Source: Glandiceps talaboti
Taxonomy: Eukaryota; Hemichordata; Enteropneusta; Spengelidae
Assembly: GCF_964340395.1 (NCBI RefSeq)
Contig: NC_135558.1
Coordinates: forward strand, 23,517,064-23,581,063
Reading direction: 5' to 3'
Length of the DNA stretch: 64,000 bases
This document shows positions 21,098-31,002 of the stretch, piece after piece (position 1 is the stretch's first letter; each line of letters begins with the position of its first letter). The translations under genes and the position numbers were made by a program. The notes under the pieces were generated by a model, which was not told where the DNA came from, did no database searches, and saw nothing but the letters and a program-made list of their open reading frames with translations.

Positions 21098-23990
21098 GTT
21101 TTTCAGCTCTAGATGTCTGACCATCTCCTAAGAGGTATCACTCTATGTTACTTGCCAAAAATAGCACCGAGGGCATTGTAGCACAACTGTAAAGTAACTC
21201 ATGAATATTAAAAATAACACTAATAGTGTTTGCAAATCCATCCTTGCTGTTCTTACCCATGTCATCTTTGCCATATACACCATCATTTGCCTGTTGCTAT
21301 GTGTATGGTCTTGTGGCTAGTCAAACACGAGAGTCGGAGACCATTAGTTAGACCTCAGTTGTGCTAAAAATGTTTATCTACCTACTAATTCATCCTTCTT
21401 GTAGTCTAGTTCCTGACGGATAGTATTCAATATTACGTTATCAATTCATACTTTACTGTCTAGTTAACCCCCCCCCCGTTACTCTAGCACAGAATTCTGT
21501 GCTCCCCAACAGCGTTCATATAATAATGATGACATCATCGCGCCCCAATGTGATTTTAGTTTAAACAGACTGGAGGTGGAGTCCTGGTTGGACATTTCCA
21601 CATCATATTAGTCCTAGAAACATGAGAAAGGTCAAAAACGTGTATTGAGCGATGACAACAGCCTATCAATTTGTGATGATTACTACTGACATGCACTGTT
21701 CATGCTTCGCTCACTATTGGGTTGAACCACAATTAACACCATGAGTAACGGGATTGACCATGATACTGTATGAAAATAACGTAGTATGGAATAAGGTCCA
21801 TTTGTAACTAGACTATCCTTGTTATCAAAGCAATATAGACCATCATCTTACTGGTGCTATGAGCAGTTTCTCAGTACGTTGCTGGGTGATTATGTCATTC
21901 AAAAACAATGTTATCTACTAGTTTGTCTAACTACCCTTGTTGTTGTCTTGCAGTAAAAAGAATAATTTGATTATTGCTATATGGTCATCTTGTTGCTAGA
22001 TATACATTTATTCACATGCAACCATTTGGCTGTCGCTATGGGTGTAATATTGTTCCTAGGCAGACACAGGATCATTTCTTAAATGTTTATCCATTTCTCC
22101 CAATCCCAGTTTTTAACTTCACAATACATGTCATTATTTGACAGTTGCTATGGGCATAATCTTGTTGCTTGGCATATTTGCATACATGTTTGAATGTTGT
22201 TATCTTTACAAATTATAGTGGCATTTGGCTGTAGAAATGAGAATATTGTGAAGTCTTGTGAAGTCTCATGAGCAATAGTAGATGCGGACGGAAAGCGAGT
22301 TCAATATAAAACTGTTCTTCCAATCTGTAATGGTTGTAGATCTGAAGGGAAGAAACCACAAACACAGAAACCATAATTATGGAAAACAATAGAAAACATA
22401 ACTACCTGAACCAGATACTCACAGATGAACAAAAAACCCCACAAAAAACAAAAGAATCTACTTACCCTACCTATTCTAAAATTTTGTTAGGCATATACTG
22501 TGCTTGACGAGAAACATATAGGAGTGTGAGTGATATAATCACACTCCATTTGTTCCACAGAATTAGAAAAATACTCATGACCAAAGTGTTTGTCACTATT
22601 CGTTTAGAGACTCATAGTGACAAGGCCTCCTTGGGTAACTTTTACTTTCCTTAGCTGAATGGAAACAACTATAAGGGCATAATATCTATAATACCACGCA
22701 CGTTCAACAAAAAGGACGGAATATATACTCAAAATGAGTCACAACACTCAAAATTATCATTACTATCCCCAACTTTTTGAAAAAATATTACTTGAGATGG
22801 CATAATTATATTACAGGTATTCCCCAATATTTTCTTCAATTCAGCCGGAAAATGCTCATGACCTAAGGGTTGTCACTACGAATCTAGCAATTTGTTGTGA
22901 CAAAGGACTGTGATGTCACTCGTATCGTATCTTCCTTGGCTTAACAAAGAAAAATCTAATTATCTCTGATAGTTGAATATTCAGAGTGTTAATTTCTGAA
23001 GCCATAATTCTGATAACTGAATATTTCACATTTTGGTAGGTCCAGAACGTTATTTTATTCTAACAGTACACAATTATCAACATGGGATAGACTTTTATTT
23101 TCTACAAAATTGATAAAAAAAATGAATAAAACACGTAACAGTAGAAATGTAAATGTAACTTACATAACAAACATCTGAAAGTCATACAATTAAGGAAAAC
23201 TTACTACATGGAACTTTATTTTCATAACACACAGTATTTAAAGTGACCATATGATATGAAGGATGTTTGGGTATTTATTTTGGATTTTTAATTTCTACAG
23301 TAATTTTATTACAGCTTCCTGTGTGAAAAATCAACGTGAAACAACATTCTGTGTTTGAAACTCAATATATCGTGAAAGCTAAACAAAATGTGTAAAACGT
23401 TTGTGTTTGTACACTGATACATTTGCAATGTATTGAGTTACAAACAAGGACTTGTCATTGCTGTTTCACATTCATTTGTCAAGTAGAAAGCATGATAAAA
23501 TATTTTTAGAAATTAAAAAATCCCAATCCTCATCCTTATACGTCACCTGTCGCCAATCTCGCATTCTGATTGGTCGAGAGCCCTGCAGATATGCAAGCTT
23601 ATTTTACCAACAGCCGTATTTTTGCTTGTTGTATCACAGGATCACTGCACGCCCCCCCTTGTAAACAAACTGAGCAGACAACTAGAAAGCCAGCTTTAAC
23701 CAGCATTTCCAATGCCAAATTTGTTTGTAAACCGAACAAAATATCACCGCTGTATACATTGTAACAAGTCTTTGAACTATATTTTTCATGTCACAGGGAA
23801 ATAGTAAAAAATTCCACACAGAACAGCAAAAGTCCAGTGCCAGTGAACACATGGTCGTCACGCGTAAACATGAATTCCTAAATTTATGAAAGACATCAAA
23901 ATTACTTAGCTAGAACAAGAAAGCATATCGCGAACATTTCTGTACATTTAATGGAATAGAGTACGCAAAACAAAGATGCACTCATTTTTA
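21098..23990. other. Non-coding region with diverged repeats
   Basis: Between about 21270 and 22240 diverged copies of a motif (TTTGGCTGTTGCTATGGGCG type) recur roughly every 100-200 bp; the same motif forms a better array at 25370-25860. An 18-bp perfect palindrome AGCACAGAATTCTGTGCT lies at 21486-21503. Blocks at 22555-22690 and 22838-22975 are a diverged duplication sharing CTCATGACC and TTGTCACTA. No gene seen. Confidence 0.5.
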
Positions 23991-24043
23991 CCTCCCGTAA
24001 GGGTACGGGAGGTATTAAAAGGGGAATGTATGTCTGTGTGTCA

Positions 24044-24085
<42 letters not shown>

Positions 24086-24971
24086 GTCATTATTTTCTAA
24101 AATTCAGCTGGCTCAATTTTAATGAAATTTGGGATATATAATCTTTAGGGTAATAGCTAGACCTGATTAGGTTTTGAGCCAGATCTGTTAATGTTTAATT
24201 AGAGAAATTTGCATATCAATGAAATCAAATAATTACGCAATATCTTAAGAATGCATACTTCAATTTCAATATAATTTAGTATATTCGTTAAACATAACAA
24301 CATTCATTTGTCCTATAAATCTAATGATGTACCTTATAGCGTTAACGAATAATTTGCATAATCAATTACTTTTGGTAATTAGGCTATATCTTAAGAATGC
24401 ATAATTCATATTCAACATAATTTAGTACATACGTTAACCATAAGAAAACACATATGACCTATCAAGTTTGTTGATGCACCATACAGTGTTAATGAATAAT
24501 TTGCATAATTAATGATTTTCGGTAATTAGGCAATATCTTAAGAATACATACTTCAATTCCAATATAATTCAGTACACATGTTAACCATAACAATCACATA
24601 TGTCCTGTAAAGCTTGTTGGTGTACCTTTCAGTGTTAATGAATAATTTGCATAATTAATTATTCTTGGTAATTAGGCTATATCTTACGACTGCATGCTTC
24701 AATTTCAATACAATTCAGTACATACATTAACCATAACAAATTATGTATTCCTATAAAGTTAGTTAGTGTACCTTACAGTGTTAATGAATAATTTGCATAA
24801 TTAATGATTTTCGGTAATTAGGCTATATCTTAAGACTGCATTAAGCAGTATCATACACTCTTACATACATTAACCTAAGTAAGCACGCTTGTCCAAAAAA
24901 CAAAGCCTGTTACCATAGTTTTTTTTAGTTTAATGAGTTATTTGCATAATTAGTGATTCCCTTACGGGAGG
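23991..24971. mobile_element. Element with 13-bp terminal inverted repeats and 146-bp internal repeats
   Basis: The left end CCTCCCGTAAGGG (23991-24003) is matched inverted by CCCTTACGGGAGG (24959-24971). Next to the left end is a (CTGT)n microsatellite at 24044-24085. Inside, about five units of about 146 bp repeat, seen at the TATCTTA(A/C)GA motif at 24241, 24387, 24534, 24680 and 24826, each with GGTAATTAGG and AATTTGCATAATTAAT. No open frame: a non-autonomous element. Fragments occur near 17250 and 11727. Confidence 0.7.
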
Positions 24972-25289
24972 CATTCAGTTTAAATCTGGTCCAGGTGAAG
25001 TTTATAAGTTTGAATATGTCACTGAATGATATGCAAATAGTAAACATTACGTCATACTACTGAACAAACGCGCACTCTGATTGGATGATAAAGTTAAGGC
25101 TGACATGTAGACAACCGCATTGCAGTTATCGGAGTGGTGCATGATACTACGCTCAATAGTATAACGCGGAAGTGATTTTATTAATTTTAAAATGAAACAG
25201 CATTTTTAGACATTCAAAAATACCGCCAATGGCATTGTAGTACAACTGTAGTTTTAAAAAAATGTTTATCCAATATGCTAGTCCATGCT
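24972..25289. other. Spacer
   Basis: Starts with ATTCAGTTTAAATCTGGT, possibly the outer part of the element to the left. A CACTCTGATTGGATGAT motif near 25072 resembles one at 14790. No gene. Confidence 0.35.
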
Positions 25290-25860
25290 AACAATAGGTG
25301 TTCATTTGCTGAATGACTATCCAGTTGCCTATCCAACCATGTTGCTATCTTTGCGATATACACGATCATTTGACTGTTGCTATGGGCATGGTCATGTTGT
25401 TAGATATATTTGCATACATTTTTGTCTGTTTTTGTTCACTTGTGTATGAAGTCCTGATATTGTCTTTGCAATAAACGTGATCATTTGGCTGTTACTATGG
25501 GCGTGGTCTTGTTGCTAGGCACATTTGCACACATTTTTTGAATGTTTATTCATTTGTCTATTAATCCCGTTATCTTTGCAACATACGTGATTATTTGGCT
25601 GTTGCTATGGGCGTGGTCTTGTTGCTAGGCAAATTTACATACATTTTTGAATGTTTGTTCAATTGTCTATTAATCCCTGTTATCTTTGTGAAATACACGA
25701 CCGTTTGGCTGTTGCTATGGGCGTTGCTAGGGATATTTGCATACATGTTTTTAATGTTTACTCACTTGCCGACCAGATGATGTTGTTATTTGACCAAAAT
25801 ATACTGCCAATTGGTTGTTGCTAAGGGTGTGGTCATGGTTGCTAGGGCCAATTGTGTCAA
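25290..25860. repeat. Diverged tandem repeat, about 113-120 bp unit
   Basis: Four to five units each contain TTTGGCTGTTGCTATGGGCG and GTTGCTAGGC followed by CATACATTTTTGAATGTTTA-like sequence. Units have diverged and some are shortened. Related single copies are at 21270-22240. The short open frame across it is incidental. Confidence 0.7.
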
Positions 25861-26362
25861 AATATTTTAAAGAAAATCTGCATAATAACACTTCTAGAAA
25901 CATCTCACCAAGTTTCAGTCTCATTGACCAAGTACTTTGTGAGATATAAGATTAAACGTTTTTGACCAAAAATGAACATTTTTACACCTAATTTGTATAT
26001 CTCTCGTGACATCATTGTATCCTTAATATTTTTTCATCTATATATCCCTAGATGCATTCCCACAAAATTTCAGCCCAATCTGCTTGGTAGTTTTGGAATT
26101 ATTGATTTTTGACCAAAAAGACATATTTTTAGCCCTACTTTGCATATTACCAATGGAATCATCATGTCATGAACAAATCTTACTTTACACCCCCTTAAGA
26201 ATGTTCCCACCAAATATGCACCAATACGCCCTGTAGCTTCTGAGTTTATAAGTGTTTTTTACTAAAAATAACATTTTTTTTACCCAAATCACAAACTGAT
26301 GGTAAGATCACTTTGATTTGAACAATTTTCCAACTAGACCCCACAGGTAATGTTTTAAGTTG

Positions 26363-26396
<34 letters not shown>
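25861..26396 (+). mobile_element. Interspersed repeat with internal duplications and (AC)n end
   Basis: Successive segments repeat a pattern of 'CCCACAAAATTTCAG..' and 'TTTTTGACCAAAAA' blocks, homologous to the minus-strand copy at 11160-11410. It ends with (AC)n at 26365-26395. No coding content. Confidence 0.55.
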
Positions 26397-26429
26397 GACA
26401 GACGCCGGGCGATCCCGATCAAGACTACT

Positions 26430-26730
26430 GTTACTCGCGGAAAATGCACAGTGCATGTGCGCACTTCTTTTGTACTTTCCCACACAAAGAATTTTTAATT
26501 TGCTGCAAAAATTTACAATTTTTAACTGGACACATTTTTTTTCAAAGTTAAGCCAGCGTACAATAGCGATATAAGATACATATTAGCCAGGAGTCAGTGT
26601 ACAGTCACTTTAGTGAACTATCCATTTAAATGGCGCATGCTAGGAATCGTCACGTAAATAACGATTTTAATAGCATCGCTATGTATTCAAAAAGTAGCTT
26701 TTTTTCTTTCTGTTTTCCAAAATCTCACCG
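26430..26730 (+). mobile_element. Interspersed repeat copy 2 (inverted mate at 18298-18632)
   Basis: High identity to the reverse complement of 18298-18632, including the CTGACTCC/GGAGTCAG and ACATATTAGCCAGGAGTCAG blocks. It abuts the PLE-like composite at 26736. Confidence 0.75.
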
Positions 26731-26735
26731 GTACT

Positions 26736-26799
26736 GCCCACCGGTGAAGAGGAGCTCAGTCTCTTCGAAATATTTGGGTCAGAACTGTATGGTTCATGG
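26736..26799 (+). repeat. Left flank of inverted pair around the PLE composite
   Basis: About 64 bp, containing GAAGAGGAGCTCAGTCTCTT and ACTGTATGGTTCATG, matched in reverse at 28056-28118 with a few mismatches. Confidence 0.85.

Positions 26800-26802
<3 letters not shown>

Positions 26803-26850
<48 letters not shown>
26803..26850. repeat. (TA)n microsatellite
   Basis: About 24 TA repeats, the first of five TA runs in the PLE composite. Confidence 0.95.
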
Positions 26851-26853
<3 letters not shown>

Positions 26854-26988
26854 TTGGTAGTAGTGGAACTCTTTCTTGGTTGTAACTCGGAGTTTCACGC
26901 ATAGTGCGATCATCAGAGTTGTCTGATGATCGCACTATGCGTGAAACTCCGAGTTACAACCAAGAAAGAGTTCCAGTACCACCAAAAC
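26851..26988. repeat. Palindrome containing a hammerhead ribozyme
   Basis: Arms 26851-26916 and 26922-26988 are inverted copies with only a few mismatches, around a GTTG-type centre. Each arm has the sequence of a PLE terminal region, so the structure is two head-to-head terminal fragments. Confidence 0.85.
26918..26960 (+). ncRNA. Hammerhead ribozyme (HHR1), PLE-type
   Basis: All parts of a type I minimal hammerhead are visible. Stem I: GTTGT (26918-26922) pairs with ACAAC (26956-26960). Core: CTGATGA (26923-26929). Stem II: CGCA/TGCG with a CTA loop (26931-26941), flanked by a T-T pair. Core: GAAA (26943-26946). Stem III: ACT/AGT with loop CCG (26946-26954). Cleavage-site residue T at 26955. 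Self-cleaving hammerheads with this short stem III are known from the terminal repeats of Penelope-like elements. Activity untested; the T-T mismatch next to the core may weaken it. Confidence 0.8.
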
Positions 26989-27046
26989 TATTACACTCTG
27001 CCACTGCGGTATAGAGCATTGTCTTAGCAGATTGATACTCACCGAG

Positions 27047-27152
<106 letters not shown>

Positions 27153-27246
27153 TAATTCAGTGTAAGAGGTAAGTCATAAACTGAAGGAAAAGCGCTCAAT
27201 ACTGAGAAGTAGAGCTGTATTACACAAAATACACAAGTTATGGTAC

Positions 27247-27275
27247 GGAGCCGTTACTCAGAGTTTCACGCTTGA
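27247..27275 (-). pseudogene. Broken hammerhead copy (3' half only)
   Basis: On the minus strand GTGAAACTCTGAGTAACGGC keeps the GAAA core, stem III (ACT/AGT) and the 3' stem I strand, but the CTGATGA core and 5' stem I strand are absent. A decayed relative of HHR3. Confidence 0.65.
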
Positions 27276-27290
27276 ATGTATGAATGTAAG

Positions 27291-27292
<2 letters not shown>

Positions 27293-27378
<86 letters not shown>
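27293..27378. repeat. (TA)n microsatellite
   Basis: About 43 TA repeats, directly abutting palindrome 2. Confidence 0.95.
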
Positions 27379-27382
<4 letters not shown>

Positions 27383-27412
27383 AGGGTAGAAGAAAATCAA
27401 GTCGGGTTTTTC

Positions 27413-27456
27413 GTCTCTACAAGCCTGTTTCGTGAGTAAATCACTCGTCAGGAGAT
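27413..27456 (-). ncRNA. Hammerhead ribozyme (HHR2), intact core
   Basis: Minus strand: stem I TCTC/GAGA, core CTGACGA (27451-27445), stem II GTGA/TCAC with five-base loop (27444-27432), core GAAA, stem III ACA/TGT with loop GGCT (27428-27419), then A as the cleavage residue. Stem II opens with the usual G-C pair. All conserved core bases are present. Confidence 0.8.
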
Positions 27457-27472
27457 GTTGATGTACATCAAC

Positions 27473-27516
27473 ATCTCCTAACGAGTGATTTACTCACGAA
27501 ACAGGCTTGTAGAGAC
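27473..27516 (+). pseudogene. Hammerhead copy with mutated core
   Basis: The mirror image of HHR2 in the right palindrome arm. The core reads CTAACGA (27478-27484) in place of CTGACGA; the lost G is an essential core base, so this copy should be inactive. Stems II and III are intact. Confidence 0.75.
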
Positions 27517-27612
27517 GAAAAACCCGACTTGATTTTCTACCCTCAACATATACTCCGCTCTGCGTGCAGACGTATCGAGCACTGTACTACGGACAAATCT
27601 TACCACTGACTT

Positions 27613-27761
<149 letters not shown>

Positions 27762-27799
27762 TACTAATAATAGTACAGTATCAAGTAAGATACACAGGA

Positions 27800-27841
27800 G
27801 CCGTTACACAGTGTTTCATGCTTTCGCAATCATCAGACGGC
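27800..27841 (-). ncRNA. Hammerhead ribozyme (HHR3)
   Basis: Minus strand: stem I GCCGT/ACGGC (27841-27837 with 27804-27800), core CTGATGA (27836-27830), stem II TGC/GCA with GAAA loop and a flanking T-T pair, core GAAA (27817-27814), stem III ACA/TGT with loop CTG, cleavage residue A at 27805. It shares the T-T mismatch with HHR1. Confidence 0.8.
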
Positions 27842-27945
27842 ACACCAGATGTCGTCTGTACTATTTTTAATAGTTATACCGCTCTACATGTATATGTATT
27901 GAGCACTGTTTGCTTTAGTATAGGCATACTGTATATGCTGAGTTA

Positions 27946-27946
<1 letters not shown>

Positions 27947-28022
<76 letters not shown>
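27947..28022. repeat. (TA)n microsatellite
   Basis: About 38 TA repeats, the last TA run of the composite. Confidence 0.95.
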
Positions 28023-28023
<1 letters not shown>

Positions 28024-28055
28024 CTTAACACTGAGGTTCTATATATAAATAATAT

Positions 28056-28118
28056 CATGAACCATACAGTTCTAACCCAAATATTTCGAAGAGACTGAGC
28101 TCCTCTTCATTGGTGGGT
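28056..28118 (-). repeat. Right flank of inverted pair around the PLE composite
   Basis: Reverse match of 26736-26799 with a few mismatches. Together the two flanks enclose the TA runs and hammerhead palindromes. Confidence 0.85.
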
Positions 28119-28387
28119 CTCCAGTTCTGTCAAACAAGTCAAGTTCTGTTGCACTTTAAATACTGAAGACAGTACTTATTGTCATGCAAAATAGTGTTCT
28201 TGTCTTGGAATGGTATGAATATTACACTCAGCCAGCTGTTGAGTACTGTGACTACTGGTTGCTATGTTACTGTTTTCTATTGATGCCATTGGTGAGTGTA
28301 ACCAGTTTTTTTTATCCATAATGATTCACGTAGTTGACGGTAGGTTTTATCTGGTGTGTAGAGTTTTTCAATTGCTAGTAGTCACAA
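28119..28387. other. Spacer
   Basis: Nothing recognised; short open frames only. Confidence 0.35.
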
Positions 28388-28735
28388 CCATACATATACC
28401 CAAAACACTAGTGACAACATGTACAATAGACTACAACAGAACAGAAAGACCATACATATACCCCCAAAACACGAGTGACAACATGTACAATAGACTACAA
28501 TAGGACAGAAAGACCATAGATATACCCAAAACACTAGTGACAACATGTACAATAGACTACAACAGAACAGAAAGACCATACATATACCCCCAAAACACTA
28601 GTGACAACATGTACAATAGACTACAATAGGACAGAAAGACCATAGATATACCCAAAACACTAGTGACAACATGTACAATAGACTACAACAGGACAGAAAG
28701 ACAATACATACACGCAAAACACTAGCGACAAACAA
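28388..28735. repeat. Tandem repeat, 62-64 bp unit, about 5.5 copies
   Basis: Units contain AACACTAGTGACAACATGTA and ATAGACTACAA. Two subtypes (ACCC or ACCCCC; CAGAACAG or TAGGACAG) alternate, so the duplicated unit was a dimer. Confidence 0.93.
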
Positions 28736-28929
28736 ACAATAAAAATACTAAATAAATCTAATGGACAAACAGGTGCATTATATATTCGAACAAATGTTGA
28801 TCTTAGTCTTCTACACCGTGTTACATATTGTGTTCTTTTTTAATTGGTAATAATTTTTGGCTCTGTCATCATGGATTTCCATTTTCATATGACTCCAACG
28901 AAGAGTTTGATATTATATATATAGAAATG

Positions 28930-29198
28930 CCGGACCTGCTGCAGCACTATTAACGACTCGCTGAAGAATGATTTGCTGAACTGGGGGATTTGGTATGACT
29001 GACAGAACCAGGGATCTGGTTAAGGTCTGTATTCTTGTAAAACATACTGATAAACTTCCATGTGATGTCAGATGTCGTATTCATTACATTGCCCCTTTGA
29101 TTCAACCTGACTGGCTTTCCACACACACCACAAGGACATATTATTGGACTAGGGTTACTCTGCACATCATCGCTCAGTATAAGTGACAGTAGTGACAA
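28930..29198 (-). pseudogene. LINE ORF N-terminal fragment with Cys-rich motif
   Basis: Minus strand encodes LILSDDVQSNPSP, then CPCGVCGKPVRLNQRG. This matches the 'GDVE.NPGP ... CGVC.KPV..NQ..' start of many Jockey/CR1-type ORFs, which carry a zinc-finger/PHD-like module before the endonuclease. Downstream, a different frame reads PWFCQSYQIPQFSKSFFSES, the end of the same module, so at least one frameshift is present. A dead fragment. Confidence 0.65.
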
Positions 29199-31002
29199 AT
29201 GTAAACTAGCCTTGATGGAAATAGTAGATATTTTCAGCCAATATATTACACCACCGCTAAAATCACACTATATAATGTGCTGATGTTTGTAGACTTGTCT
29301 GACGATAACATAGTTATTGGCAGAACTGAAACCTGTTGTATTCTAATTATTACTGAATTAGTAATAATTCGAATTCAATGATTCATTTATCATACGTATA
29401 TAAAATGATGAGTAGGTTGCTATTTTGTTATCAAGTGTGCTAACAACGTCAGAAGACGATTTCAGTTCCATTGAAGTCATCAGTCGGTATTAACGTTATA
29501 CTTTGGTTTTAATTATGGTTTTATGTAGGTAATTTCACTGGCGTCAATAATAAGCTCAACTTGACTATATGCTTTGACAATGTACCACTTTAAAAATTGA
29601 CTTTGAACAATCGAATAACATGCTATAGTTATCCAAACTATCAAGTGATAATTCTTTTCTTCTTGTGTGTGATATTTATGCAAATTGATTCTCAGTAATG
29701 GCACATCAAATGAATTTCTGTATATGGAATAGTGAAAACACATTTCATAACTTAGCTTGTGTGGCTTTTTATTTCTCTAGATCTGTCGGCACGGGTTGGT
29801 GTTTGGCCTGAAATCTAGGAACAAATTTTGAAAAGTGAAAGTAAGACATCATCCAATACTCATTAGAATCTGTATCCATGAGTTGCCAAGGTTTTCATTC
29901 CTGAATGAAAATTAGCTAAATCATCGAAGCGTTATTTCACTTGATGCGAACACTCCAAGTACGTTACTCGTCATGCCGTCGCTCGACAGGCGATGGAATT
30001 ATACATAGAATAACCTTCACTGACGATTCCTTGGAGATGAGATAGTTAACCTGTCAGTCAACAATGCTTACATTCTAAGCCTTCTCATCACAAAGTGACG
30101 TTACCATGGTGATACAGTCAAGGAGAATGTCACTTTTCGGACGCAGTTGTCTACGAGTGTCCATATGATTCAATTCCTGTGGGCGTCCTTTTTGTTCTTA
30201 AATAAGCTTCACAACCGGGCTTTTAAAGTTAACTTGGCAAATTGACGTAAAACTGGTTTCATTGGCAATCCTCTACGAAATCACTTGGACATACTGCATT
30301 CATATGTGATTAATGCTTCGCTGATTAGATGAGAGGATTTACTTCAATAAATTACAAATTACTTTAACATTGTGTTGTTACGTTCTGGGGGATGCCTATG
30401 TTTGGTTTCGGTGTCTAAGTATTGTATGTAGTTGTAGGTAGATCTCCACTCTAACTATCTTTCTAGGGTACCAGGATCTAACGAGCTTGTCTAAGTTAGG
30501 AATTAGTCGCTCAGGTATCGTCACTTACACGTACGCTCTTATACTGAGGTACAGCAACAGTTGCGTTGAAAATCAAAATCTAAATTCAGGAATAGGAATC
30601 CGGAATCCCTTTATTCACAGTTACATTCTCATATAAAGTCTGAATGACGTCATTAATCTAGAGATACTTTTGTAATAAATAAATGATCTCTCACCTAGAG
30701 TCATTGTTCTAGAAGACATGGTGAACTTTCCACCAGGATATTCAAAATTGAGACGTTTACAAGATCATGCCTTATCTAAATCTTCCACGCGTACTGACAA
30801 GTGTCGATCACGCCATTGGAAAATTAGGCATTAATCTGAATCTTATAATCAACATATTATCTTTTTTACAAGTACTAATCTATGTTGTTTAATCAAAAAA
30901 CTTGAATCGTTAGTTACCAGATAAGAGCAATTAATCCAAGATAAGTAGAAAAATCAACATATTAGTAGATCACGTAAGTAAGTAGTACAAATGTAAATTA
31001 CA
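29199..31002. other. Unannotated spacer
   Basis: AT-rich, non-repetitive. A good acceptor-like tract TTTTTATTTCTCTAG at 29766-29780 is followed by a short frame (ICRHGLVFGLKSRNKF, then TGA), which could be a terminal exon but has no supporting partner. No other gene or array. Confidence 0.35.

Larger units (their letters stand above)
27379..27547. repeat. 169-bp palindrome carrying two hammerhead cores
   Basis: The arms are almost perfect inverted copies meeting without spacer near 27464; they differ by a 3-base indel and by one base in the ribozyme core. Strong cruciform potential, bounded on the left by (TA)n. Confidence 0.92.

Noticed and set aside
29781-29831. Terminal exon after a strong acceptor tract
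   Set aside because: Only about 16 codons to the stop and no upstream partner exon could be found.
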